Origin: a virus
Strand: one strand, 5' to 3'
Virus record (IMG/VR): IMGVR_UViG_3300044977_000094
Location: 111,261-175,260 of that record
DNA length: 64,000 nt
The notes beneath the pieces were generated by a model. The model was not told the origin of the DNA and did no database searches. It saw only the letters and a list, made by a program, of their open reading frames with translations. Within the stretch, counting starts at the first letter, position 1, and every line of letters starts with the position of its first letter. Both the position numbers and the translations under genes were made by a program. Below are positions 21,831 to 31,000 of the stretch, piece after piece.

Positions 21831-23924
21831 CTATTTGATGCGGGTTAGTCGCACCCAGGAGCCGGCGACGAGGCTGGCGGTGTTGCTGCTGGTGCCTGTC
21901 GCGAAAGTGACGGTCAGGCTCCCCGCGGTGCTGCTCGTGACGAGGAGTCCTCGCAGGTGGGCGTGTTTGTTGGCGCCGGTCCCGGACCAGGTGTCGGTGC
22001 CGGTGATGGTGGCGACGTAGTTCCCGGCGGCGTCGCCCCACTGCATGGTCGCGCCCGAGGGGCCGGTCCAGGAGTGGACGAAGTTCACCCCGGACGGCGT
22101 TTCGATGATCAGGGCCGCGTCCAGCAGGTAGGTGGCGCTGGCCTCAACTGCGATGACCAGGTGCGTGGAGGCAGTCTGGCCGGTGGAGGTGGTGGTCTCG
22201 GTGGCGGCCGACACGGCGTAGGCGTCGACCAGGCTGCGCACGTTGCCGGACGTGTCGCGGAGTTTGAGTGGCGCCGCGGTCCCCGACTGAGAGTAGACGA
22301 CGCCGCCGGCCGTGGGGTTCGTCGTCGGCACGGTCGTGGCGTCCGCGACCTGGATTTCGCCGACGCCGTTGTCGCCCAGTGCGGTCGCGGATCCGATCAG
22401 GGCGTTCTTCGAGGTGTACCAGACGCCCGCGGCGGCGCGCCCGTAGGCCGTGTCGCGGGCGGCGGAGCCAGAGCCGAGGTTGACAGCTCCGTCGCAGGTC
22501 AGGCGGTAGGTGTCGAAGCTGAGCCCACTGACCCCCGCACCGTGGGCGATGCTCGTCGTGTCGTGGCCGGTGGTGCCGAACATGCGCTGCCCGGTGGAAC
22601 CACCGGTTACGGCGATCATGGTGCCGGAGCTGGCGGTGAAGTTCACGCCCGTCGCGAAGTTGACGACACCGCTGCTGGCCTCGATGACGCCCGCGGGCAG
22701 GTTCGTGAACCAGTTGCTGCTCGACGAGCCGGAGCCTTGGAAGGCTGCCGCGTCGACCAGGACGGCCTGGCCGACGGTGCCGATGTTGATGGACTCCTGG
22801 ACGCCGGCGCTGCCGCTGGTCACGATGTTGCTGCCGAGCCAGCAGCCGAGGATCTTGCCTTGGGCGGTTCCGGACCAGTTGATGTCGTAGTTCGTGCCGC
22901 TGGCCCCGGCGCCGTTCAGGTTGAACAGGCAGTCGTAGATGTGGACGGGCTTGCCGGTGGACGCGACGGTGATCCCGTGGGTCTGGTTGTTGATCAGACG
23001 GGAGGTGGCGATGTGGACCTGGTAGGCGCCGCCGGTGATCTGCAGGCCGGGCGAGCCCTGCTGGATGACGCCGCCTTGGATCTGCACGTTCTGCGGGGAG
23101 CCGTTGGGGCCGTCCTCGATCAGCACGCACGGGCCCGCGTGTGGCCCCAGGGCGTCGAGGTTGGTCACGAAAGCGGCCGCGCAGTCGCCCTTGATGTGCA
23201 CGGACGAGCCGGTGCCGTTCGACGTCCAGGCGATGGCGTTCTCGACCAGGACGTCCCAGGAGTCCTCGATGCGGATTGTGTCCAGGTTCGCGCTGGCGCC
23301 GCTGGTGACGCCGCCTCCGTAGAACTGGACGTCGGTGACCTGCGAGTTCATCGCGAAGCCCTGGGCGGTGTTGCCAAGGAAGTGGATGCCGCCCGCGCAG
23401 GAGTTCCCGTAGAGGTGGGAGATCTGCGTGCCCAGCGGGTTGCTGCTCCCGGAGGCGGAGGTGGCGGCGACTTCGATGGCCCAGCCGTTGACGTACCAGA
23501 ACTGGCAGTTCTCGATCTTGTTGCGGCGTACGCCGGTGATCTCGATGGCGTTGCATGCCGGGTTGCTGGTGGTGGTCGAGCTCGCCCCGGACACCGACAA
23601 GTTCCGCACCTGGCAGTTGTAGCCGGTGATCTCGATTGCTGCGGTGCCGGAGAAGCTGGACCCGATCAGGAGCTTCGTGTTCTCCGCACCGGCGCCCGTC
23701 AGCACGGTCGCGGGCGTCGTCAGCGTCAGCGGGCCGCTGTTCAGCAGGTAGCTGGCGGTCGTGGCCGGGAGGTACACGACGCCGCCGTTGGAGCCCAGCT
23801 GGTTGATCGCGGCCTGGATCGCGGCGGTGTCGTCGGTGACGCCGTCGCCCTTGGCGCCGTAGGTGACCGCGGAGACCCAGCCCAGGGCCGTGGCGATGGT
23901 CGTACCGAACGCGCTGGCGGTCAC
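21831..23924 (-). CDS. Beta-helix tailspike, pectate-lyase-3 type
   Basis: The 697-residue protein opens with WVSAVTYGAKGDGVTDDTAA and IQAAINQLGSNGGVVYLP (residues 16-55), the hallmark of Pectate_lyase_3/GH28-type right-handed beta-helices on tailspikes. Repeated strand-turn units with Asn/Gly follow to about residue 390. The C-terminal 250 residues are Gly/Ser/Thr-rich with a compact end (WGDAAGNYVATITGTDTWSG). It likely binds or degrades a surface polysaccharide. GTG start overlaps the upstream stop. Confidence 0.85.
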   Translation of the reverse strand: MTASAFGTTIATALGWVSAVTYGAKGDGVTDDTAAIQAAINQLGSNGGVVYLPATTASYLLNSGPLTLTTPATVLTGAGAENTKLLIGSSFSGTAAIEITGYNCQVRNLSVSGASSTTTSNPACNAIEITGVRRNKIENCQFWYVNGWAIEVAATSASGSSNPLGTQISHLYGNSCAGGIHFLGNTAQGFAMNSQVTDVQFYGGGVTSGASANLDTIRIEDSWDVLVENAIAWTSNGTGSSVHIKGDCAAAFVTNLDALGPHAGPCVLIEDGPNGSPQNVQIQGGVIQQGSPGLQITGGAYQVHIATSRLINNQTHGITVASTGKPVHIYDCLFNLNGAGASGTNYDINWSGTAQGKILGCWLGSNIVTSGSAGVQESINIGTVGQAVLVDAAAFQGSGSSSSNWFTNLPAGVIEASSGVVNFATGVNFTASSGTMIAVTGGSTGQRMFGTTGHDTTSIAHGAGVSGLSFDTYRLTCDGAVNLGSGSAARDTAYGRAAAGVWYTSKNALIGSATALGDNGVGEIQVADATTVPTTNPTAGGVVYSQSGTAAPLKLRDTSGNVRSLVDAYAVSAATETTTSTGQTASTHLVIAVEASATYLLDAALIIETPSGVNFVHSWTGPSGATMQWGDAAGNYVATITGTDTWSGTGANKHAHLRGLLVTSSTAGSLTVTFATGTSSNTASLVAGSWVRLTRIK

Positions 23925-24226
23925 GTAAGCCTCCCCAGGATCACGTAGGTCTGCTGGGCGCCGACGGGCATCGCGAGCACCGCGTCCCCGGCGGCTGGCG
24001 TGTAGGCCGCCAGGTGCTGATAGGGGCCGGTGAGCGTGGGGGAGCCGTTGATGTACGCCTTCGGGTCGCCCGAGGTGTAGCCCGAGTCGATGACCGCGGG
24101 CAGGCAGGCCAGCGGGAAGCCGGAGTCGATCGCCGCGGTCCGCGACTGCAACTTCTTGATCGCTGTCCGCATGGCCTTCAGCTCGGCCGCGAACCGGTCG
24201 TTCAACCCCCGCGGGTACATCGTCAC
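23921..24226 (-). CDS. Small minor tail/baseplate protein
   Basis: GTG at 24226 (or ATG at 24220) with a GAGGGGG site. The product has an N-terminal helix (NDRFAAELKAMRTAIKKLQS) and an Ala/Gly/Pro-rich globular part ending AQQTYVILGRLT. Position between tail protein and tailspike suggests a tip or fibre-attachment component. Confidence 0.6.
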   Translation of the reverse strand: MTMYPRGLNDRFAAELKAMRTAIKKLQSRTAAIDSGFPLACLPAVIDSGYTSGDPKAYINGSPTLTGPYQHLAAYTPAAGDAVLAMPVGAQQTYVILGRLT

Positions 24227-24237
24227 GGCGCGCCCCC

Positions 24238-25443
24238 TCAGGTACTGGCGATCACGCCGCTGGTGGCCAGCTGGATGTACTCGGACTGCTGAGGGTTCGG
24301 CGGATAGCAGGTCCAGCCCGTGACCCGGACCTGCGTCTGCAGGCCCGGTGAGCCGTCGGCGCCGGGCGGGTGGATCGGGGACGTGGCGACGAACGACACG
24401 CTGTCGCCGAGGACGATGTCCCGCAGTGAGGGGCGCCCACCACCACCGACGTTGATCGTCGGCAGCGTCATGGCCTCGGAGACCAGCGCGACCTGCCCGT
24501 CCGCGAAAGCATCGACCTGGGCCTGCGCGGTGACGACGGACCCCTCCCAGCTGACCGTCGACTCCATCAGCGGATAGCCGGCGGCAAAGTCGGAGGTGTC
24601 CGCGCCGTGCGGAAAGGCGGACTGCCACTGCAGCGCGGAGCCGTTCGGCGGTGCCGTGGCCCACACCAAGTTGCTCGACTGGGAGCCGGTGCGCTGGTAG
24701 CCGTAGTCCAACACGTTGCCCGGATACGTCAGTCCGTAGCCGCACTGCCCCGCCGGCCGGCCGAGCTGCAGGTAGGCCATCTGCACGAAGACGGCGAGCT
24801 CGCCGTTCACATCCAGGCCCGGCACGAACGCCCACTCCAAGTTGCCGCTGGCGGTCATGTCCGACCAGGCACTGGAGACCTGCGTCAGGTCCGAGTAGGT
24901 GTAGGACGCGGTCCACGGGACCCCGGCGACCGCCGACGTCGGCAGCACGAGCCGCGCCACGCCGCCGTTCGAGGCCACCAGGGCGAGATAGTCCGGGTCC
25001 CGCGTCGCCGCCGGGGACACGCCCGCCTCGATGTACGGGCTGCTCTTCGTCATCCCGTAGTAGACGAGATCGATGAACGCGGCGAACAGGTCGACCTGCG
25101 GATACTCCAAGGTGTCCGTGATCAGGCGGTGTCCCCAGATCGAGTCGAGGGTCTGCGCGGAGATCGGCAGCGTGCCGTCGGCGCGGGTCATGTCCGGCCA
25201 GTCCCATACCACCCCGGCCCACACCGGGTAGCCGTCCATGAGGACCCACAGCACAGCCTGGCGGCACTCCAGGGCACGCATGAACGGGGCATTCACCGAG
25301 TAGGTCTGATCCAGGTTCAGGTTCCCGGTCAGGCTGCCGGAGCCATTGAGTTGGATGCTGAACGACTGGACGGTGAGGGGGATGTTGTCGGCGAGCACCT
25401 GCCCGGTGAGCACGTGCGTCGCCACGTAGGTGTAGGTGGCCAT
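24238..25443 (-). CDS. Minor tail protein, Gp37-like baseplate component
   Basis: The ATG at 25443 shares a base with the upstream stop. The 401-residue protein has VQSFSIQLNGSGSLTGNLNL and MDGYPVWAGVVWDWPDMTRA near the N-terminus, typical of actinophage tail-tip proteins related to ReqiPepy6 Gp37. The C-terminal RPSLRDIVLGDSVSFVA fits a hub-like beta domain. It is probably part of the tail tip. Confidence 0.7.
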   Translation of the reverse strand: MATYTYVATHVLTGQVLADNIPLTVQSFSIQLNGSGSLTGNLNLDQTYSVNAPFMRALECRQAVLWVLMDGYPVWAGVVWDWPDMTRADGTLPISAQTLDSIWGHRLITDTLEYPQVDLFAAFIDLVYYGMTKSSPYIEAGVSPAATRDPDYLALVASNGGVARLVLPTSAVAGVPWTASYTYSDLTQVSSAWSDMTASGNLEWAFVPGLDVNGELAVFVQMAYLQLGRPAGQCGYGLTYPGNVLDYGYQRTGSQSSNLVWATAPPNGSALQWQSAFPHGADTSDFAAGYPLMESTVSWEGSVVTAQAQVDAFADGQVALVSEAMTLPTINVGGGGRPSLRDIVLGDSVSFVATSPIHPPGADGSPGLQTQVRVTGWTCYPPNPQQSEYIQLATSGVIAST

Positions 25444-26522
25444 CAGCGCCCGACCGGGGACACCCGCATCACTGCCGGCGAGTAGGTGGCGCCGCGCAGG
25501 GTCACGTCGACGCCGGTGCTGTCGATGCCCTGAAACTTGAACGCGACCGTGTGCGAGCCGGCGGACGGCGTCGTGCCCTGCGATGCCGCGGTGTAGGCGG
25601 TGAAGGAGCCGCCGCCACGCACGACGCCGTCGGAGGCGGTGTTGAAGACGACCATCTCGTCGATGAGCGTTCCGTCGAGGTACACCTGCAGGTTGCCGCC
25701 GAACTCCCCGTGGCTCGCGGACATGTAGATGCCGGTCGCTTTGACGTAGATCGCCAGGTCCGTGTTGCCGTCCACGGTGACCGTCGCTGACGCCACGTTG
25801 ACGATGGCACCGGCGATGGAGATCGTGTCCGTGGTCTTGTAGGACGTCAGGGGTACCCACGGCATGATGGGCAGCACGGATGGCCCCGATGGGGTGTTGT
25901 GGTAGAACGACGCCGACGCCGGGTCGTAGGCGATCTGGCCCGTGTAGCCGGTCACGGCGCCCTTGGCGGCCTTCAGGACGCCGCCGGCGGTAGTGGTGTA
26001 CGGCCGACTGTCCGTGATCATGCCACTGTTGATCGACACGGTGCCGGCCGCGACCGCCAGCTGGCCCAGGGTGATCGAGTTGGCGGGGGCGGACGGCGCG
26101 GTCGGCGACGGCGCCGCAGTCCCCGTGATGATCTCCACCGCGCCGAAGCTGGAGCTCGACCCCACGTCGGACACGTACGCGACCACGATGTCGATCCGAG
26201 GATTCGTCGGATCCGCAGTCTGAACGGTCAGCGTGGCCAATGATGCCAGCGTCGACACATAGCCCCCGGCGGTTGGCGTCGCACTGTTCGGGACCACGAA
26301 GCTGCCCGGCCCAACGGTCACATTCATGCCCGTGCCCGGACCCACCGCGAGCCCTGCGCCGCCAATGACGCCACCCAGGACGCCGATCGCGGAGCTCGTG
26401 ACAATGCCCTCGTCGTAGAACGTTGGCGTCACGGACGAGTTCCGCAGGTCATTGCCGCTGCTCCCGTCGTACGTGCACCCGGTCAGCCACTGCGGCAGGC
26501 TCGTCGTCACCTGTGTTGCCAT
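25443..26522 (-). CDS. Minor tail protein / receptor-binding structural protein
   Basis: The 359-residue product begins MATQVTTSLPQWLTGCTYDG and has a Gly/Ser/Thr-rich beta architecture: RIDIVVAYVSDVGSSSSFGA and LGQLAVAAGTVSINSGMITD, resembling actinophage baseplate upper proteins, and a lectin-like C-terminus (SHTVAFKFQGIDSTGVDVTL). It sits in the tail-tip gene block. Confidence 0.65.
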   Translation of the reverse strand: MATQVTTSLPQWLTGCTYDGSSGNDLRNSSVTPTFYDEGIVTSSAIGVLGGVIGGAGLAVGPGTGMNVTVGPGSFVVPNSATPTAGGYVSTLASLATLTVQTADPTNPRIDIVVAYVSDVGSSSSFGAVEIITGTAAPSPTAPSAPANSITLGQLAVAAGTVSINSGMITDSRPYTTTAGGVLKAAKGAVTGYTGQIAYDPASASFYHNTPSGPSVLPIMPWVPLTSYKTTDTISIAGAIVNVASATVTVDGNTDLAIYVKATGIYMSASHGEFGGNLQVYLDGTLIDEMVVFNTASDGVVRGGGSFTAYTAASQGTTPSAGSHTVAFKFQGIDSTGVDVTLRGATYSPAVMRVSPVGR

Positions 26523-26532
26523 GCCACACCCC

Positions 26533-27804
26533 TTAGATCCACGAATCGGCCCAGTAGTACGTCGCTGTCGACCCGGAGCCGGCCTGACCGCCGAACTGCA
26601 CTTCGTTGTCGCCCGGCGCGATCTGCCACCAGGCCGAGGTCACATCAGCCGGCCAGTACGTGCCGCCGGTTGAGGGGATGCCCGGCGTCGTCGACACCGT
26701 CGTCGGGTTCACGTACGCCTGCCGGTTCAGGAAATCGACCACCAGGACGTCGCCCGCCAGGAGGACGAGGTTGCTCCACGACACACTCAGGCCCGTGGTC
26801 AGATTCGCCAGCGACGGGCCAATGACCGGGCCGGCGATCACCGCCACCGGTGGTGATTCGAAATCGCCTGCATTGGTCGCCACCGCGGCGCCCGGCGGCG
26901 GAGCGGAGTCCAGCGTGATGGGGATCGTGAACGGCACCACCATGCCGCCGCCGCCCCCGGAGGGCAGCAGCCCAATGGCCAGTGACCGCTGGACGGTGCT
27001 GTATTTGCGCGGGTCCGGCGCGACCAGCCCGACCGTGAACGTCACATCCGTCAAGGTCGGATAGCTCTCGCTGACCTTCCCGCTGCGGCGCACCCACGCC
27101 ATCTTCGGCGTCGGCTCGTCATACCGCAGTTGCGCCAGGTCGCTGATCGGCACCGCCTGCTGCAGGAGGGACCGGGCGAGATCCCTCAGCGCTTGGGTCG
27201 GCGCGGAGGCCGTGACGGTCAGGGTGAGGGTGCGTGCCGCGTAGTACTGCGGGGACGCCCACGCGCCGTGGTCACCCGAGCGGGCGATGACCCCGGCTCC
27301 CTGGACATCGGGACCGTCCCAGCCGTCGATCTTCTGCCACAGCCAGCAGATGCCGTTGCTGTCGACCGTGCCGAACTCGATGTCCAGGCCAGCCGCGGCG
27401 TAGATCAGGCCACCGGTCCAGAACCCCGTGTCGCCGCCGGTGATGGGCGGCGTGTAGGCGCCGGGGACGCCGGCGACGGGGAAGTCCTCGACGCCCAGGA
27501 ACCCGCCGGTTCCGTACGTGCAGGACCAGTTGGCGACATACACGCCGGTGACGGTGTCGGCGGGGATGTTCCAGGTGCAGGCGTACTGGCCGACCCCGAT
27601 ACGCCAGATCGCCCCTGGTACTGGGGAGCTGGCCCCCAGGTACTGGTACGGGCCGGCGACGTCCGGGACGAGGCCGACCTCGGTGCCGTACGTGATGTCG
27701 AGCTGGATGGCCGACGGGTCGGCCAGGGCCCTGGTGGTCTCGTCGTAGAAGTTCAGGTACAGCGTCCACGGCAGGCCGGCGACAGCACCCGACAAGCGAA
27801 CCAC
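26533..27804 (-). CDS. Distal/minor tail protein
   Basis: GTG start at 27804, 423 residues. The first gene after the tape measure usually encodes the distal tail protein. Residues 195-270 (LTVTASAPTQALRDLARSLL, then VRRSGKVSESYPTLTDVTFT, VGLVAPDPRKYS) match the siphovirus Dit-like core. The N-terminal 120 residues are an Ig-like extension and the C-terminus a carbohydrate-binding-like beta domain. Confidence 0.75.
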   Translation of the reverse strand: MVRLSGAVAGLPWTLYLNFYDETTRALADPSAIQLDITYGTEVGLVPDVAGPYQYLGASSPVPGAIWRIGVGQYACTWNIPADTVTGVYVANWSCTYGTGGFLGVEDFPVAGVPGAYTPPITGGDTGFWTGGLIYAAAGLDIEFGTVDSNGICWLWQKIDGWDGPDVQGAGVIARSGDHGAWASPQYYAARTLTLTVTASAPTQALRDLARSLLQQAVPISDLAQLRYDEPTPKMAWVRRSGKVSESYPTLTDVTFTVGLVAPDPRKYSTVQRSLAIGLLPSGGGGGMVVPFTIPITLDSAPPPGAAVATNAGDFESPPVAVIAGPVIGPSLANLTTGLSVSWSNLVLLAGDVLVVDFLNRQAYVNPTTVSTTPGIPSTGGTYWPADVTSAWWQIAPGDNEVQFGGQAGSGSTATYYWADSWI

Positions 27805-28021
27805 CCCCCATCACGGTAGGCCAGGACAGCGACCTCGCCGGGCAACCCAATCCGAGCGTCGGTCAGTTCATCATGGGGACGGAAGCCCTGGAGTTCCCGG
27901 CTGGGAGCGCCCGACTCCTGTTCACCGACCGATTCGGCACATCCCTGTGCGCCGTGCCAGTGCCAAGCACCAACTAAGCCCAAGCCAGCCACTGTCCCGC
28001 CGTCTTGGGCATAGCCGACGA
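27805..28021. other. Intergenic stretch between tape measure and tail genes
   Basis: This 217-bp gap is unusually long for the late operon. A short plus-strand frame (ATG 27871, MGTEALEFPAGSARLLFTDR) ends at 27975 without a visible ribosome-binding site. A minus-strand frame is equally open. It may hold a small gene remnant; I see no terminator or promoter I can defend. Confidence 0.3.
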
Positions 28022-31000
28022 CTAGCCGCTCAGTGCGAGCGCCAGTTCCCTCTTCATGGCCGCCTTCTCCTCGGCGTTCGGCAGTGCCGACCCGTAGAAG
28101 TTCTGAACCACCTGCTCGCCCCCCATCGGAGTCGACAGGCTGGAGGGGGCAGCGGCATCGCGCTCCAGAGCTACAGTGAGACGCTCGAACAGGTCCGTCT
28201 GGCGCGGCGACAGCACGCGCTCCGGCAGCGGAGTCCCCTTCGGGAGCATCCCCATGCCGGTGGCGATGCCACCTTCATCGAAGGTGCCCCATCCCATGGC
28301 CTTGTAGACGGCGTTGGCCGACGCCATGCGCTGCGGCAGCGAAGAGGTCAGATTCGCTGGCCGCTCGTAGTAGTCCTGGTAGATCTGGGCTGCGTTCGAC
28401 GCGCTGGTGGCACGGTTGACGAGCCCCGGGCCGCCGCCCCACGACAGGATCGCGTTGAGCTGCGTCATCAGGTCCGCCTGAGCGTTCCCGGTGATGTAGC
28501 CGGGCGGGTACGGCGTCCACTGGATCAGGCCACCACCCCCGCCGCCGCCGATCTCCAGGATCTCCGGATTACCGCCCGACTCGGCGTCGATGTTGCCCGC
28601 CACGCCGGCGGCCGCGAACTTGCTGAACCCGTGCGTGGAAAGGAACTGCGCGATCGCCTTCCAGTTCTCCGGCAGCGATCCGACTGCGCCGGAGCTACCG
28701 CCGGGGAGCTGCTGCTGGCCGTGGCCGCCGCCGCCGAAACCGAGCAGGTTGACGATCTGCCCGGCCGCACGGCTGATCAGCGTCTTCGGCAGGCCCAGCA
28801 TCATCTGCCCGAGGTCCCCGGTGGCCTTCGTCCCCACGAACGCGTCGAGCGCGTTCGTCAGAGCACTGGTGTTCCCGGTCGCGAGCGCCGCGACGATCTT
28901 GCCGATGTCGTAGGTCTTCGAGATCGTCGAGGTGACCCCGTGCCAGATGCCCTTCGCCAGGCCAGCGATCCCACCACCACTGAAGCCCATGACGGCATGC
29001 TCGGCGCCGTGCTCCGCTGGCTTCTCGACACCGCGCTTGCGGAGCTGCTTCTTCAACTCCTTCCCGAGCTCGCTCTTGTGCTGGTCGTCGTCGCCCGCGA
29101 TGCCGCCGCCCGCGAAGGCGTGCGGGCCAGACTTCCTGCCATGGCCATAGGTCGCGTTGAGACCGTGGACTGTCTCCGGCCCGATCGCCTGCACGGCCTC
29201 GGGCACAAGGACACCCTCACCGGGACTGAGGACCGCGGGGATGGAGTCATGCCCCGGCGCGTAGCCGGGCAGGACGCCACCACCGGCGAGCTTCGGGATG
29301 TCGGGCAGCGCGATGCTGCCAAGCCCGACCTTATTGACGACCCGGTTCCACAGGTTCTCAATTCCGTCCGTATAGACGCTCGTGATCAGGAAATTCACGG
29401 GCGTCTTAAAGACGTCTTCCAGCTTTCCCCAGATTTCACCCAGGTCGGAAACGAAGCCCTCGGCCCCGGACTTGATTCCGCCCCAGACGTCCTCGACCGT
29501 GGACTTTATGCCGCCCCAAATCGAATTCCAATGCTGGGCCAGTTCGATCAATCCGAGGGCTATCAGGCCATTCGGACCGAGCAACAATAGCAGGTATTTT
29601 CCGAATCCGTCGTAGATAAACTTCCACGCGTCCTCGGCCCAGGTCTTGATGTCCCCCCAGACCTGCTTCCAGTGCGTCGCCAGGTAGATGATCGCCGTGA
29701 CCAGCAGGCCGATCGCGATCGTGATGCCGCCGGTCGCGCCGTCCTCCACCGTTCCGGCCTCGACCGCCGACGCCTCCTCGGCCTCGTTCTCAGCCTCAAC
29801 GGCCGTGGCGTTGGCGCCGTTCTCCTCGGCCATCTCCGCAGAGTCCGCCTCTTCCTCCTGCGTTTCCTTTCCGTAGCCGGTCACGAAATTCTTGACCGAC
29901 GTCGCCGCATTGCCCATCATGGCGCCGATTTTCGACGCCATATTCTGGATCGCCTGGACGCCGTTGCTGGCGAACTGGCCCAGTTTCTGGCCCGCCGTGG
30001 AAAGGTAGCCGGGAAGGGTGGTGGTGAAGAAAGTCGACGTCTTGCCCCAGGCGCCGGAGATGCCCTCGGCGGCCTGCATGCCGCGCAGTCGGATGCCGTC
30101 CCAGACGCCGCCGGGCCCGAAGACCTTGGAGAAGACCCCGGCGACCTTGCCGGGGATGCTCGACAGGCCACTCCACGCCTTGCCGATCTTGGTGGCCATC
30201 GACGACATCTTCCCGGGGATCCCGGTGATCATCTTGTAACCGGCGGAGATCGCCTCGAACGGGGCCTTGCCCCACTTGACGAGCGTCTTCATCGTCAACA
30301 GCCCAGCCACGACGGAGCCGAGTACCTTGGCGACGGTGCCGTTGGGGTGCGCGTTCAGGTACCGGGTCAGCGGCGCCAAAGCGGTCGCCACCAGGCCGAT
30401 GATCGTACCCAGGCCGGGGCCCAGGTTCGAGATGATGTGGCCCGCGGCCTGCAGGAAGCTGTTGATCGGCCCCTGGAAATGGCTGATCGTGCCAGCGAAC
30501 TTCGTCAGCCCATTGGCGATCCCGGCCAGGACCCCGGCGATGCCGTCAACGGCCCCCTTCTTGGAGCCGATCTTCGCCAACTCCTGCACGAACGTGGCGA
30601 AGGCGGGCAGCACGATGTTGGCGAACTTGATGCCGTTGCTGATCAACCCGTCCAGCACGTGGGCGAACTGCGGCGTCGCCATCTGCTTGCCGAACGACGC
30701 GAAGCTCTTGCCGATGGCCTGGCCCATCCGGGTCACACCCTTGGTGATCTCCGGCATCAGCGTCGCCAGACCGGTCAACCACACCGACATGCCCGGCAAC
30801 ACAGCGTTCTGCGCCGAGTCCCGCAGCTTGTCGTACGCGCCCTTCATCCCCAAGATCTGGTTCACGAACGCCCGGCCGGTCGGCGTCAGCCGTGCCATAT
30901 CCTTCGCGAACTCGTTCGCGGCCTCGTTGGACGTGGACTTCGTCGCAGCCATCGCCAGCTGCTGCTCTTTGATGGTGTTGGTGACGTTCCGCTCGGCGAT

